DNA of 64,000 nucleotides, taken from NCBI GenBank assembly GCA_011319805.1, contig SJRY01000266.1:372001-436000 (forward strand), read 5' to 3'. The translations under genes and the position numbers were made by a program. Under the pieces are notes generated by a model. That model saw nothing but the letters and a program-made list of their open reading frames with translations, did no database searches and was not told where the DNA came from. Positions 53,095 to 64,000 of this stretch are shown here, piece after piece (the first letter of the stretch is position 1; every line of letters begins with the position of its first letter). The DNA is from Macrocybe gigantea (lineage: Eukaryota; Basidiomycota; Agaricomycetes; Agaricales; Callistosporiaceae).

Positions 53095-55176
53095 ATGGGC
53101 AACAGCGCGTCGACGACAGCTCGTCCGCACACGCGCACCGCGTCGCCGTCGCCGCCCAGCAACCACGGCGCACTCAGAACAAAGAAAAAGTCTCTAGAGC
53201 TTCCAGATCTGGCGTCTCTGTCCCTCTCCTCCCAGCGCAATCGCGCCGCTCACGAGCCTCCCAAGTCTGCCTCCATCCCCATCCCCTACGGTCCCCAGCC
53301 CAGCATCATCCCGGGAAGCAGGACGCACGCGCCATCCACCCGCCCAACCGTCCAACTCGGACCTTCTCCTCTCCGAGCACACGCGGGGCCGCACCTCCAC
53401 TCACAACTTTCGTCGCACATCCAGGGGCTACGCAGGCCCGCCCACGTACAACGGTCATCCGCCGCCGTATTCGCGCCAGCACAGCGTCACTCAGGCGCAG
53501 GCGCAGGCCCATCAACGTATCCAGGAGATATACAACCAGGCCAACGTGCCCCACGTTCCGCCGTCGCCCGCCACATCGCCCTCCGATCCGGAGCGCAGCT
53601 TCGTCCAGGAGACGGTCCAATCCTCTGCGCCCGTCCTCCTCGACCAGATCGTCGCTGCCAGAGTTAGCGCCGCCGAATCGGGCGCAGGCCCAGCCACCAA
53701 CGAGGACGGCATTGTCGCCGAGCTCGTCCCCGTCAAGATCACCTGGCGCGGCGGCGGCAGGATCGTCATCTTGGCTAGAGCTGGCGATGATGACTGGAAG
53801 GGCCGCCAGCCCATGGAACGAGAGCAAGCGATCCCTTTCTTTCTCGTCGGCCGCAGCTGAGCTTATCTTGTTTATCCGCTTAGATCACCCACGTCCAACG
53901 TCTGGCACACCTCTGTGTCGCTTCCTCCGGGGACGCATCACATCCGATTCGTCGTCGATGACCAGTGGCGCGTCGCAGACGATCTTCCTACCGCCGTCGA
54001 CGACCAGGGTTCCCTCGCCAACTACGTAGCCGTGCCCATCACCTACTCTGCCGCAGGCATTCTCCCTCCCTCTCCGCCCTCTACGGCTGCACCATCGCAG
54101 CCACGGCCAGTTCAGCAGCCTCCAGCCGTGCAAACACCACCACCACACTCATCGACCCCGACCGCAAGTGTTGCACCCCCGCCGCGCAAGCTTCAGCCCG
54201 GGAACAGCTTTTGGTCCGCCGCTTCTTCAACCGATGACGAGTCCCAGGACGGTCCGGATTACCACCACGGACACCCACATCACGGCGCGCACCATACACA
54301 ACACAGCATTTCTTCGGGCGGGTGGACAAACGTCCTCCCGCTGGAGCTCATGAGGCCGCACGCGAGGAGGAAACGTACCTCGCCGCGTCTGCAGGTCAGT
54401 TTGACCGTCCCAGCGGCACGATGCACGTCAGCGGGTTCGTCCCCGCGCCGAACATCCCGCCTGCGCCAGGCCTGCCGCGGCACCTCGACAAGCTGATTTT
54501 GAACACGAGGATGAACGTGGGACCGGTGGTGAGCAGTTCTGCGAGTGCGACGGGTAGCAGTTCGGCTGGAGGGGAAAGGAGCAGGAGGGAGAGAGGTGGC
54601 AAGGGAAGAGAGGGAAGGAGGGACAGGGACAGAGAAGGGAGGAGAGAAAAGGAGAGGGAGAGGAAGAGTGCAAGTGCCAGCGGTGCCGCGTCGCTTGGTA
54701 TCTCGTCTTCGACACCTCCCGTGGCTGCTGCCGAAGAAGCTGCCGGAGACGTCGAAGTTGTCGTCACCAACACAGAAGCGAGACCTGCGAACGGGACCGC
54801 GCTTGAGGGCGAGGCTGTTGCTACGGAGAGAGACCCTGGGGCTGGAGCGTCAGCGTCGACGAGCGAGCCGCCAAGCACGAGCGAAACGCCCAACGCGTCG
54901 ACGCCGACGACGCCAGATCTGTCCAAGACCGCTCCTCCGTCCGGCTCTGCGTCGGGCACGGGCACGCCGGTCGCGCCGAGTCCTAATCGCCCGCTTGCCC
55001 TCGGCCTGGACAACTCGCCTGCGCTGGCGGACGACGCGTCCGTCCTGCCCGTGCCGAGCCACGTCGTGCTGCACCACTTGAGCACGAGCGCGATACGCAA
55101 CGGCGTCCTGGCTGTGGCGAACACGACGAGGTACAAGAAGAAGTATCTGACGACGGTGTATTATAAGCCTACGTGA
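53095..55176 (+). CDS. SNF1/AMPK beta subunit (Sip2/Gal83 type)
   Basis: Scaffold and targeting subunit of the energy-sensing kinase. Starts MGNSASTTARPHTRTASP, with a Gly-2 suited to N-myristoylation. A disordered Pro/Ser-rich region follows. The glycogen-binding domain (CBM48-like) reads VPVKITWRGGGRIVILARAG, DDDWKGRQPME, then after an intron WHTSVSLPPGTHHIRFVVDD and QWRVADDLPTAVDDQGSLAN. The ASC domain has MHVSGFVPAPNIPPAPGLPR, HLDKLILNTRMN and, after about 180 residues of low-complexity Arg/Glu/Ser/Thr sequence, PSHVVLHHLSTSAIRNGVLA and RYKKKYLTTVYYKP. The intron at 53824-53883 fits only with a GC donor. One G is probably missing after 54352 (LPLELM/EAAREEE), and another frame change lies near 53424. 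Confidence 0.9.
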
Positions 55177-55529
55177 TGAGTCGATGACGCAGCGCGGGGT
55201 TCGTTTTTTTTTTCCCTTTTTTTTCTGTGTCTGGGACTTGTTTCTTTTTTTTTCTCTGCAATGTATGACATGACGAGGAAGATGACGACTTGTAGATGGG
55301 AAGAAAGGCGAGTTTTCTTGTTGCAGAAACATCCTCACGCTGAACGTTTTGAATGCTAGTCTTGTATAGGAAAACTTGTAAAGAAGATCTCACGTCGTAT
55401 ATGCGTAGTATACATACTTACACCGTCACTGTGCTGCTGTTGATCTAGTCACATACCCTCTTATCAACATCTGTAAATCGATATTATATCCGTTCTCTAG
55501 TCAGCTCAAGCTCGTCGACGTGCTGTTTG
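55177..55529. other. Intergenic, AMPK-beta to AMP deaminase
   Basis: 353 bp with T-rich runs after the AMPK-beta stop. Nothing else supported. Confidence 0.4.
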
Positions 55530-58500
55530 ATGAACATGACAGAGCCGACTCTGCAGCCTAGGAACGATCCGAGACACGACTCGGAAACGGAGCCAGAACG
55601 CGGTGCATCGTCCACGTCCTCGCCACCGAAAGGGCTAGCAGAAGGCTCAGGCTCGGGCGAAACGCTGAACGTGAGCATCCCGGAATCGCGCGATGCGTTT
55701 TTCGGGTACACCGAGGAGAAAAGCCTCCAGCAGGTACGTCGGCCAGCTCTCTGATCCAGTCGCGAAACATTCCTTTTTTTTTTCTCATCTGCCCCCCTTC
55801 TCTTTTTCATTAATCAATGCCATCGATCGTACTTCTTATTACATGTGCATGAACCGCCTGCGGTAGATGGAAGAGAAATACTGGGCGCACCATAGACGGG
55901 GCTCGGACGCTCCGTCCGATGCGTCGTTCCCCGGGAGCTTGAGCGGGCTGAGAATGTCGGCTCTGCAGCCCCAGCCCCAGCCCCAACCGCCGGCTGCACC
56001 ATCAGCGTCCACGGCATCGTCGTCCCAATCCCTTCTGCAGGCACAGACCCAGACCCAGACCCAATCCCAACAAGTTCCGAGCCCCCAGCCTCACGCCCCC
56101 ACGCGTGCGCCCTCGTTTTCGGCTTCGCCATTGGCTCCAGAGGCTGTTTCTGCTGGTATTGCTGCCGCTGAAGCTGTGATGAGGGACGAGCAGCTAGAGC
56201 AGCAGCTGAGAAACGGCACGATGGAGGAGGAGGAGATGCTCATGGAGGGCGAGAGTCTTGCGGCTGGTGAGCAGTCCGTTTCTTTTCTTACCTTTTTCTT
56301 GACGATGTCCCGCATGGTACAATAGCCGAAACTATCCTCAACGCTGAATACAATACGCTCCTCAAATCATTCCAACGCTGTCTGGACTTGCGCGACAAAT
56401 ACATGCGCAAGTCGCTCCAGCGCCTAGGGGATGACCCGCGCGATCACGACGGCGTATTTCCCGGCGTAGACCAGGAGTACGCCGGCGTGTCGGGTGTGAA
56501 GCCAGATGCGCCCTTGGGTTTGGCGTCGGGGGCTCGTCGAACGGATCTGTGCGGGTGAATGTGAACGGCAGCGCGGTCGTGGGTATTGCTGCCGACTACA
56601 ACTCTGACTCGAAAAAAGCCGTGCCCGAGTTCAAGGAATGGCGTGTCTATCCGCGCCCGCCCCCTCCCCGGTGGCATCTGACCGAGGACGAAAGGGTCGT
56701 GAGCGGCGCAGAGCCCGAGTCGGAAGAGGAATTCGAGTTTGGGCAGTGCGAGATCCCGGGAGCTCATGATTGGATGTTTCAGATCGACGACAAGGGCGTC
56801 TTCCAGGTATACGAGAACGAGGATAAGAGTACGTTTCTTGCGAAATTAGCGTTTTTGGTGTTGTTGAATTTTTCCCCCCTCCCTTAGGGAATGAGAAGAA
56901 ATCCGTGTTCGACGTGCCCAGCATCCGAGAATACTTTGTTGATCTCGACTATGTGCTAGGCGTCATTGCTGACGGCCCCACAAAAAGCTTCGCCTTTAGA
57001 AGGCTCAAGTATCTCGCAAGCAAATTCACCATGTACTCGCTCCTGAACGAGTTCCAGGAGCTGGCCGATATGAAAGTAGGTCACACTCACACCTAGAAAG
57101 CCGCACTCGTTCGCTCACGCCGTTTCACACAGCGAATTCCCCATCGGCGAGTAGTCGGTGAATAATTTGGAAGATGCACATTCTTACACCCCTTCGTAGC
57201 GATTTCTACAACGTTCGCAAGGTCGACACGCACGTGCATCATTCGAGCAGCATGAACCAAAAGCACCTCCTGCGGTTTATCAAATCAAAAATGAAGCGAT
57301 GTCCAAATGTAAGCCCCCTGTTCGTCATCCAGGTGGGTTTTTTTCCCGCTGATTTACCGTCCCGATTGCAGGATGTTGTCATATTCCGCGACGGCGCCGA
57401 GTTGACCCTTGAGCAAGTTTTCCAGTCGCTCAAGCTCACGGCGTACGACCTTTCCATCGACACGCTCGACATGCATGCGCATCAGGACACATTCCACCGT
57501 TTCGACAAGTTCAACCTCAAGTACAACCCGATTGGAGAATCGAGGCTTAGGGAGATCTTTCTGAAGACGGACAATTACATCCAAGGACGGTATCTGGCCG
57601 AATTAACCAAAGGTGAGAATCGGTCTCAGACTGCGGTATTCTAAAGCGCTGACTACTGTGTATTGGTGCTTCCGTAAGAGGTCATGGCGGACTTGGAGCA
57701 GAGCAAGTATCAAGTGGGTTACGTAGCCTCGTGATGCTGTTCTCAGATTTCTCATGCGTGTCATTTGCAGAATTGCGAATGGAGGATAAGCATATACGGC
57801 CGTTCGTCGGGGGAATGGGATAAACTGGCTAAATGGGTGATCAACAACAAACTCTACTCCCACAACGTCCGCTGGCTCATCCAGGTTCCTCGCCTGTACG
57901 AAGTATACAAGGCGAATGGATCGGTCCAAACGTTTGAAGATATTGTCATCAGTCAGTCGCAATGCGACCGCCTCATCACTTCGTGTTTATCTGAAGCGAC
58001 ATTCTCTCATAGATGTTTTCAAGCCACTGTTCGAGGTGACAAAGGATCCCTCGACGCACCCCGAACTCCATGTCTTCCTGCAGCGTGTCGTCGGCTTCGA
58101 CACCGTCGACGACGAATCCAAAGCCGAACGGAGGATCCACAAAAAGTTCCCCTACCCCAGACTCTGGGACGCGAAGCAGTCGCCGCCTTATTCATACTGG
58201 TGGGATTGTTTGTCTTTTGGCTATCATCGCGCTGGCTGATAGGGTCGTCCGAAAGGATCTATTACATGTTTGCAAACATGGCCAGCCTGAACCAGTGGAG
58301 ACGATCGAGGGGCTTCAGTAAGTCGAGGAATGGCTCCATATTTCCGGAGACATCTCTTGTTCATGTATCATGGCTCCAGACACGTTCGTCTTCCGTCCTC
58401 ACTGCGGCGAAGCTGGCGACACGGACCACCTGACATCCGCGTTTCTTACCTCTCACTCCATCTCGCACGGCATCCTGCTGAGGAAGGTGCCGGCGTTGCA

Positions 58501-59182
58501 GTACCTGTTTTACCTGAAGCAGATCGGCATTGCGATGAGCCCGCTTAGCAACAACGCGCTGTTTCTGACGTACGAGCGCAACCCCCTGCCCGACTTTTTC
58601 AAGACGGGCCTCAATGTGAGCTTGAGCACCGACGATCCGCTGCAGTTTCATTTTACAAAGGTGAGCATGATGCGAGGCGGTCGCTAGATGAGGCGAGGTG
58701 CTCAGACGTTCAATTCTAGGAACCGCTTCTAGAAGAGTACAGTGTGGCTGCTCATGTGAGTCAATCCACTGCTCAGAGAGTCGTTACCAAATCAAACGAA
58801 ACGATTCTGGGCGTAGATATACAAGCTGCCGCAGAGTTCGTTGGCGGAGCTAGCTCGCAATTCCGTCATCCAAAGCGGATTCGAGATGGAGATCAAACGT
58901 CATTGGTTGGGACATCAATGGTACCTTCCCGGAGCAGCAGGGAATGACATCAACAAAGTAGGGATGGAATGCGTAGCTTCTGCTGTACAAGGACGCTGAT
59001 TATCTTTCGGTTATCAGACAAACGTCCCGGACATCCGCCTCGCATTTCGGCATGAAACGCTCGTTGCTGAGCTGGACCTTGTCAGAGGAAAGGATTTGGA
59101 ACGCGGAGCGAGTCTGGAAACGCACCGCAGAGTCCTGCCGACCGCGGACGCCGTTGCTGCCAGAGCTATGGCAAAGCCCTGA
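55530..59182 (+). CDS. AMD1: AMP deaminase
   Basis: Converts AMP to IMP and ammonia in the purine nucleotide cycle. ATG at 55530 ([17 protein letters not shown]). The first 250 residues are Pro/Gln/Ser-rich ([19 protein letters not shown]). Then [56 protein letters not shown] (metal His pair), [92 protein letters not shown] and [20 protein letters not shown] (catalytic metal Asp). The end ([20 protein letters not shown], then [20 protein letters not shown]) is complete, with the stop at 59182. About fourteen exons; the intron at 57147-57199 has a GC donor. One T seems missing at 56519-56521. Confidence 0.95.
55970..56075 (+). repeat. Short tandem repeats coding Pro-Gln and Gln-Thr
   Basis: CAGCCC units (about 55970-55990) and CAGACC units (about 56043-56062) make the Q/P/T-rich N-terminal region of AMP deaminase. 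Such runs are typically unstable in length. Confidence 0.7.
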
Positions 59183-59396
59183 TTTCTTTCCCTGAGTCAG
59201 TTTTAGACATCGGATCTTAAAACATATTTTACTGTATTCTGTACATCCGATATCTCCCCTCGCTGTTACAGTATACCTCATAGATGTATCTTCAATTGGC
59301 ATGCATATCTTGTTTGTTTCTATTATTTTCAAGGGCTTTTGCGTTTGACTATTCCAGATTGGGATCACAATAGAAAAAAAAAGTTCACGTCCAGAC

Positions 59397-60861
59397 ATGG
59401 CCGCTGCTCGTTCGGCGCAATCCAAGAAAAAACTCGAGGCAAAGAACAAGGACAAGGCGATAGCCAAAACTGCGCCGGTTCAACTTTCCAAAGACTCTAA
59501 ATCTCGGCAAGACCGTGACGATGCTGACGCGGTGGAGGAGGAGAGCGGTAGTGGCGAAGAGGACGATGACGGTGTTGATGAAGAGGGGATGGAACGGCTT
59601 ATGAAGGCTTTGGGGGAGGATGGGCTGGACGATTTTGACCGCGCGCAGCTGAGTGCTCTTGGACTAGATGAAGATGAGGAGGACAGTGACGCGGAAGAAG
59701 AGGGTGAACAAGAAGCAGATGAGGTTAGCGAGGGGGCAGAAGATCGGGAATGGGAAATAAGCGACGAGGGGGAAGTCAGTGCAGAGGAAGACGAGGGAGA
59801 AGAAAGCGAGGGGTCGAGGGAGGAGACGAAGGTGAGAATGAGGAGAATGAGGAAGAGGAAGAAATTGCCCTAGACGAAGCCGAATCCGTTGATGAAGACG
59901 CCATTCCCAAACGAAAAATTGAGATCGACAACAAGGTGCGTCGCGTTTTTTTTTTTTTCAACTCTCAGTGTCATACGCGACTCATTTCTATTTTCAAGAT
60001 CGCTCTCGATCGCATACGCGAAAGCATAGCGCTCGACCCCTCATTACCCTGGACGGAGACGCTCGTCCTATCATATCCGGAAAAGGTGGAAGTCGACGTC
60101 GACGACGATCTGAACCGCGAGCTGGCATTGTGCGCCCTTTCCCCAAGTGGCGTTGACCGTTCTGGCCGACTGACTACGTGCACGTTTCCCTCTAGCTACA
60201 AGCAAGCGCTACACGCTGCGACCGAGGCCCGCGCGCTGGCAGCGAAGCACAAATTCCCGTTCACACGTCCATCGGACTACTTTGCAGAGATGGTCAAGTC
60301 CGACGCGCACATGGAGCGCATCCGACAGCGTCTGCTCGACGAGAGCGCAAGCATCAAGAAGAGCGAAGAGAAGAGGAAGGAGAGAGAGGGAAAGAAATTC
60401 GGGAAGCAGGTCCAGCTGGAAAAACTTAAAGAACGAGAGCGGGCGAAGAAGGACATGGAGGAACGGTTGAAGAGTCTTAAGCGCAGTACGTGCTCGGTCA
60501 CGCGCATCTCGTCCTTCTCACTGATATGCGGATTCTCTGACACAGAACACAAAGACGTGTTGGAAAATAAGCAAGGTGATGATACCTTTGACGTCGCCGT
60601 CGAGGACGCCATTTCCGACCGACCGAACAAGCGGAGCAAGACGGCGGACAAAAAGAGGGGTCTCACCAGGCAGGCGCGCGATAAGAATTCGGTTTTGGCG
60701 GCAAGGGCAGGCGGTCAAAACAGAACACGAAACAGTCGACAGACGATTTCGGGTCTGGTTCGAAAAGCAAGGCGGGGAAGAATGGAAAAGGCGGTCACAA
60801 GAAGGGGCCAAGTCAACGACCAGGAAAGGCAAGAAGGATGGCAGCACGGGGCAAAAAGTGA
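59397..60861 (+). CDS. EBP2: EBP2, nucleolar rRNA-processing protein
   Basis: Needed for 27S pre-rRNA processing and 60S ribosome assembly. ATG at 59397 (MAAARSAQSKKKLEAKNKDK). A long acidic region follows, then the EBP2 core: IALDRIRESIALDPSLPWTE, TLVLSYPEKVEVDVDDDLNR, ELAFYKQALHAATEARALAA, KHKFPFTRPSDYFAEMVKSD, AHMERIRQRLLDESASIKKS, and a Lys/Arg-rich coiled tail with FGKQVQLEKLKERERAKKD, FGFGGKGRRSKQNTKQ and PGKARRMAARGKK to the stop at 60861. Four exons. One base appears missing at the GGG run 59818-59820 and another at AA 60686-60687; both restore conserved sequence (GENEENEEEEE and KFGFGGKG). Confidence 0.92.
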
Positions 60862-61105
60862 CAACTTGTCCAGCCCGTTCTCTGTCTCTCCGGAATGTTT
60901 TATGATACCTTGCTGATCACCACCAACTACTGTTGATTTGTTTGTCACAGCCATGCAATATTCAATAGGCACAAATATATGCAAGTAAGAAATCTAGATC
61001 AGCCAAGGCAGAGTCAAATTGCTCAGCCTCCACAGCGCATGGCGCTAGTTCTTTGCTTGCCAACACAGCTATAAAGCTACATATAATCATTGGCCAACCC
61101 ATGTC

Positions 61106-63504
61106 ATGAATCTTACCATTTCCATGAAACGGACTCTGAAAGTCTTGCGCAACATACCTCCGTTAACACGTTCTGAAATGTTCCGGTCCTATCAGCATGT
61201 TTCGCGATCGAACTTGGTGCAAGACACTCGCATTACTCGGGCTCGCGATGACCTTCTGACGTCTATGATGTCCGAAGGCTTTCCCTATTCGAGGTGCGCC
61301 GATTGTGGCGAACGGATTATCGTGACTCAGTCGTTGTGAACGTGTGGCGTCGTTTGCAGAAAACTCCGCGCCCATACGTCGTGTGTGAATGCGCTTACGT
61401 TCTCCTCTGGCGACGGCAGGTTTCTGGCCAGCGGCGGGGATGGTGTGTGGATCATCTGCCGAGATACATCTCATGTTGCACTAACAGTCATTATCATTGA
61501 GATTTGGTGGTACGTCTGTGGGACTTTCACCAAGATGACATCAAAGAGCCGTCAGCGACACTCAGGGGAGCATTCGTAAATCATCTTTCTTTTCCAGTTC
61601 GCCCATATCTCTGGTTTGACGCACTCTTAGGGCAACATCTTCACTCTCGCATTCTCTACCACAAACAAATACATTATTCGTTCGTAGTTCTGTTACTTCC
61701 TTGCATTCTTCTTTTAGAATGACCGCTGTGCAGTGGCGGGACCGACGAGAGGATACTCAAGTTTGACATTCATACTCTCGGCTCAGCCCTGGACTCTGTG
61801 CCTGTTCGCAGTCCTGACGGGGTCTTTCGCGAACACAATGTGTGTTATGGGCTCACACATCCACCTCATGGCTTAATAAAATTTCTTTTAAAAGGAAACT
61901 ATCCGGCAAATTACCTGTCATCCTTACCAAGATGAGGTCTTCCTGAGCGCCGCGTAAGTCTGAAATCACTGCCGCGCGTAATGCATTCTAGACGCTGCCA
62001 TTCAGACAGGACGGTCGAATCTTGAGACACGACGGACGATCAAATGACCACGTCAGGGCTCAAGACACCATCCAAATCACCTCTGAAGTCACAGGCGTCC
62101 AGTTCCATCCGATTATGGAACACCTCTTCGTTTCCAGCGACAGCCACGGTGGTGTCCATCTCCGCGACGTCCGTATGGCGTTCGGACCTCAAAAAAGCAG
62201 GACAAATCAGGGAATTGTGCAGACCGTGCGTCACGCATCTTGAGACTGGACTGCATCCTGAACTCTTGATCGAAAATGACACCCTCAGTACAACACAAAA
62301 CTGTCTCGCAAGTCGACACCCTACTTGAGCAATCCGGAGGCGAGCAGTGTGTCGTTTGATCGTGATGGTTAGTGACACGACCGTCGCCTCGACATGGCAG
62401 TCTTGACCGTTCTGTTCTGTAAGGCTCCAAGTTGTCCGTGCTGATGCTCGTACGCCATCTGCCCCTAATGAAAGGTCACTTGCGAATTAATATTCTGCAG
62501 CATTGTTATCCCACGATATATGCCCTGTCAGACCCTCATCCTATTGCAGTCTGTACCGGGGAGTACCTCCCCAACGGCACTTTCCTTCCCTCGCACGAAA
62601 GAGGGTATTCAAACTCGTGCACAATAAAGGTATGTTGCACAGGACCATCAATAAAGGACTCTGCTGACGATGGTTCTGATAGCATGGGTCCTTTGGAGGT
62701 CCTGGATTGGACCAGGACGAGTTTTATGCAACTGGGTCGGAAGATTTTCGCGCATACATCTGGAGAATCCCTCCGGTGGCAGAACTTACAGAGAAGAGGG
62801 TCGAAATTGGTGCAATGGATTGGGACAATCAAGACTCACAGTGCGATATCGGTGGGGCATGTCAAAGCAATGTCATGGACTTGACTGTTGACACCTTTCC
62901 AGCGTTCGCGCAGAACATGCACGAGTCTAGGTACCTCCCCGTGAACCTCTCAAGGCCAGAGTACAGACTGACAGGTGACTTTTGCCTTCCCGCATTGCTA
63001 TACCTTCATAACCATGAACCTCTGCGCATTAGGACATGACTCGATCGTCAATTCGGCGATTTTCCATCCGTACTTTCTCCATGTTCTTACATGCGGCGTG
63101 GAGAACAGCATCCTGTTGCACAGCCCGACGCCTTCCTCGCCCTGCTGCGAAGGCCTCGAACGTACTCCGACTGACGTCCGAACGCTGGGCGACGATGACG
63201 AAGAGGCGCGGCATCTGTATTACCGGGCGCTCCTCTCCCCACCCATGTCCGAGGGAGACGCCGACTCTGAGAGGAGGACCATCCTCATGTTCGACCAGTT
63301 GCGTCTTGTCATTATCTCGATGCCATTCTCTTTTTTTTTTTCAGCTGATGCGACCTCGACAGCATTTTGCGGGAGGAAAGCGGCGTGGACGTGTTTGAGA
63401 CACGGAAAGTCAGGGATTCGGACGGTTCGTCTGATGAGGAAATGGAGAACGATGAGGACGACGGAATGGAAGGTCACTGGCTTATCACGAGCTACATGAC
63501 TTGA
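61106..63504 (+). CDS. WD40-repeat protein, DCAF-like
   Basis: Starts MNLTISMKRTLKVLRNIPPL. The N-terminal helix is followed, after an intron (about 61302-61361), by the first propeller blade KLRAHTSCVNALTFSSGDGR and FLASGGD, then RLWDFHQDDIKEPS, CGGTDERILKFDIHTLG, TIRQITCHPYQDEVFLS, VTGVQFHPIMEHLFVSSDSH, GGVHLRDVRMAFGPQ, EFYATGSEDFRAYIWRIPP and HDSIVNSAIFHPYFLHVLTC. The acidic C-terminus is DGSSDEEMENDEDD and ends at 63504. The order 'HxxCVNAL ... GGDD ... LWD' matches DCAF5/DCAF6-type substrate receptors of DDB1-CUL4 ubiquitin ligases, so such a role is inferred. About ten exons; middle splice sites were not all settled. Confidence 0.65.
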
Positions 63505-63723
63505 CGTCGGCTTCGTTTCGTTCGTCGCAGGCCAAGGTAGCAGTGCTATATCTGCTAATCTGTGGCTGGTGTCCAAATTTAGTTCGGATATATCAATTCT
63601 CTTTGCCCTTTCGGCCATGTTGCTTAAATGCTCCATCTAGCAAACACAGGACACTCTAAGAGATGAGATACATAAAAATAAGTGATTCTATAGCGATTCT
63701 GTTCGCGCACCTCTATATAATGC

Positions 63724-64000
63724 TCAGTACCAGATGCTCCGCGTGCGATGGATGGGCAGCATCTCGGCCGTCTCCATCCCTTCGATCCGCTCCGTCCCGC
63801 TCTCGATCTTCTTTGCCAGATCCCAGAGATAAAAATCAATCAGCACGCTGCTCACCTCTCCCTCCGCACGCGCCTCTCGTCCCGTCGAAACTTCATCCGC
63901 GCACTCAGCACGCATAAGCCTGAGAATCTCTGCGCGCACGCGCTCGACGGCGACGATGCTCGCCGCGCGGAGGCTCACTTCCTCTCTGCACCCGCTCTCG
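63724..64000 (-). CDS. Queuosine salvage protein-like, C-terminal part only
   Basis: Only the last 92 or so codons lie in the window; the 5' end runs off the right edge. The sequence includes EVSLRAASIVAVERVRAEIL, SSVLIDFYLWDLAKKIE and ends HRTRSIWY. The C-terminal HRxRxIxY with a preceding LIDFxLWD is, from memory, the signature of the queuosine 5'-phosphate N-glycosidase/hydrolase family (DUF2419, QNG1), which salvages queuine for tRNA modification. Because only the tail is visible, the call is moderate. Confidence 0.6.
   Translation of the reverse strand, partial: ESGCREEVSLRAASIVAVERVRAEILRLMRAECADEVSTGREARAEGEVSSVLIDFYLWDLAKKIESGTERIEGMETAEMLPIHRTRSIWY

Noticed and set aside
53824..53883. 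Unspliced end of the AMPK-beta gene at 53860
   Set aside because: Reading on gives a stop in the middle of the glycogen-binding domain; splicing with a GC donor restores the conserved WHTSVSLPPG block.
54396..55136. Minus-strand 246-codon frame
   Set aside because: Antisense of the low-complexity AMPK-beta insert; composition is a mirror of the Ser/Thr/Arg-rich coding strand.

Overview
The window looks like a nuclear chromosome segment of a basidiomycete fungus, most likely an agaricomycete. Genes are close together on both strands and are cut by many short introns (mostly about 45-70 nt, with CTRAY-like branch points). The gene set also fits: a FYR-domain chromatin protein, AVL9, a Ste7-type MAP kinase kinase, a fungal ubiquitin-like/STAND N-terminal protein, a BNR_4 secreted protein and a GH27 galactosidase. 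No rRNA, CRISPR, plasmid or prophage feature was seen, and I recognised no convincing tRNA or transposon. Names rest on motifs and family knowledge read by eye; no database search was run.

Layout. 0.8-2.2 kb alpha/beta hydrolase (+); 4.0-7.3 kb FYRN/FYRC protein (+); 8.8-9.7 kb His-tailed unknown protein (+); 10.0-11.2 kb MYND-finger protein (+); 11.4-12.5 kb NAD(P)HX epimerase (+); 12.7-15.2 kb a ubiquitin-like-domain gene (-) with a decayed tandem copy; 15.35-16.8 kb ORC6 (+); 17.2-18.9 kb Ste7-like MAPKK (-); 20.4-21.7 kb a possible membrane protein (+); 22.4-25.7 kb AVL9 (-); 25.9-27.1 kb secreted unknown protein (+); 27.5-29.1 kb BNR_4 protein (+); 29.3-29.7 kb RidA-like protein (+); 29.9-32.7 kb MFS transporter (-); 33.1-36.8 kb Rad4/XPC (+); 38.6-40.5 kb TRM61 (-); 40.8-42.5 kb PAS protein (+); 43.7-46.3 kb GH27 alpha-galactosidase (-); 46.7-47.8 kb methylthioribulose-1-phosphate dehydratase (+); 48.0-51.8 kb RecQ helicase (+); 51.8-53.0 kb NTA1 amidase (-); 53.1-55.2 kb AMPK/SNF1 beta subunit (+); 55.5-59.2 kb AMP deaminase (+); 59.4-60.9 kb EBP2 (+); 61.1-63.5 kb WD40 protein (+); 63.7 kb to the end, queuosine-salvage-like protein (-, partial).

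Most of these are housekeeping functions: DNA repair and replication, tRNA modification, ribosome assembly, nucleotide and methionine salvage, and AMP/energy signalling. I see no single pathway cluster. Neighbours that may share regulation are the divergent pairs NTA1/AMPK-beta (71 bp apart), ULD/ORC6, AVL9/secreted protein and TRM61/PAS, and the adjacent AMPK-beta and AMP deaminase genes, both tied to AMP.

Two cross-cutting observations matter for anyone reusing this sequence. First, at least a dozen sites in well conserved genes need exactly one extra base, often in a homopolymer, to keep the reading frame. That points to deletion-type sequencing errors more than to pseudogenes. Second, the splicing architecture is unusual: six introns appear to have GC-AG ends, and the RecQ helicase has micro-exons, including a 15-nt exon that completes its DEAH box.
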